A stretch of DNA of 52,416 nucleotides from Actinomycetota bacterium (GTDB lineage Bacteria > Actinomycetota > Acidimicrobiia > IMCC26256 > PALSA-610). The DNA lies in NCBI GenBank assembly GCA_005779395.1, contig SXJP01000049.1, positions 1-52,416 of the forward strand, given 5' to 3'. Below are positions 51,808 through 52,416 of the stretch, piece after piece. The notes under the pieces were generated by a model that saw nothing but the letters and a program-made list of their open reading frames with translations, did no database searches and was not told the origin of the DNA. The position numbers and the translations under genes were made by a program. How positions within the stretch are numbered: position 1 is the stretch's first letter; each line of letters starts with the position of its first letter.

Positions 51808-52416
<609 letters not shown>

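Overview
The window reads as ordinary chromosome of a free-living actinobacterium, most likely an uncultured member of the Acidimicrobiia. This is an inference from gene content: a CysO-type sulfur carrier ending in AVAGG, DisA/RadA/ClpC, a DUF2342-type metalloprotease next to tilS-hpt, DUF3263, GpgS, a DtxR/IdeR-type iron regulator with its boxes, and frequent GTG/TTG starts. No search could be run. The window opens inside hppA (membrane pyrophosphatase) and closes inside groL.

Layout. 1-8.5 kb: hppA end, a DedA protein, topA, a UPF0104-type membrane protein, tmk-holB and a small membrane protein. 8.55-11.15 kb: a compact accessory island between a 33-bp copy of the tRNA-Thr(CGT) 3' end and the intact tRNA. 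It carries a Ser/Thr kinase fused to a BRCT domain, a GIY-YIG-like gene broken by a stop at codon 5, and a DUF6884-like gene; no integrase is visible. 11.2-20.4 kb: scramblase-like protein, metalloprotease, tilS, hpt, folE, folP, a phosphatase-like protein without catalytic residues, pyk, folB, folK and a DUF2520-type dehydrogenase. 20.4-28.6 kb: a tightly overlapping run panC-nadB-nadC-coaX-lysS-SDR-acyltransferase-like-hydrolase. 28.6-39.8 kb: polyprenyl synthase, clpC, radA, disA, a dienelactone-hydrolase-like gene, a Crp regulator and ispD-ispF-cysS-rlmB. 39.8-44.7 kb: tRNA-Thr(TGT), DUF3263, a LytR_C protein, an M20 amidohydrolase, glycerate kinase, a decayed toxin with its antitoxin, and gpgS. 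44.7-46.6 kb: a SAM riboswitch controlling a threonine-synthase-like PLP enzyme and cysO, closed by a strong terminator. 46.6-51.8 kb: a DUF3386-like gene, the DtxR regulator and a ferric-iron ABC transporter with two IdeR boxes. 51.8-52.4 kb: a perfect CIRCE element and groL.

Two places deserve attention as systems. (1) The riboswitch, threonine-synthase-like and CysO unit looks like a methionine-side (homocysteine) route that takes sulfur from a protein thiocarboxylate, not a threonine operon. (2) The tRNA-Thr island joins a kinase-BRCT fusion with two genes of possible nucleic-acid function, and resembles a small defence-type cargo with no integration machinery of its own. The iron locus (sensor, two operators, complete transporter) forms a self-contained regulon. 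Most of the rest is housekeeping: folate, NAD, CoA and isoprenoid synthesis, DNA replication and topology, and proteostasis.
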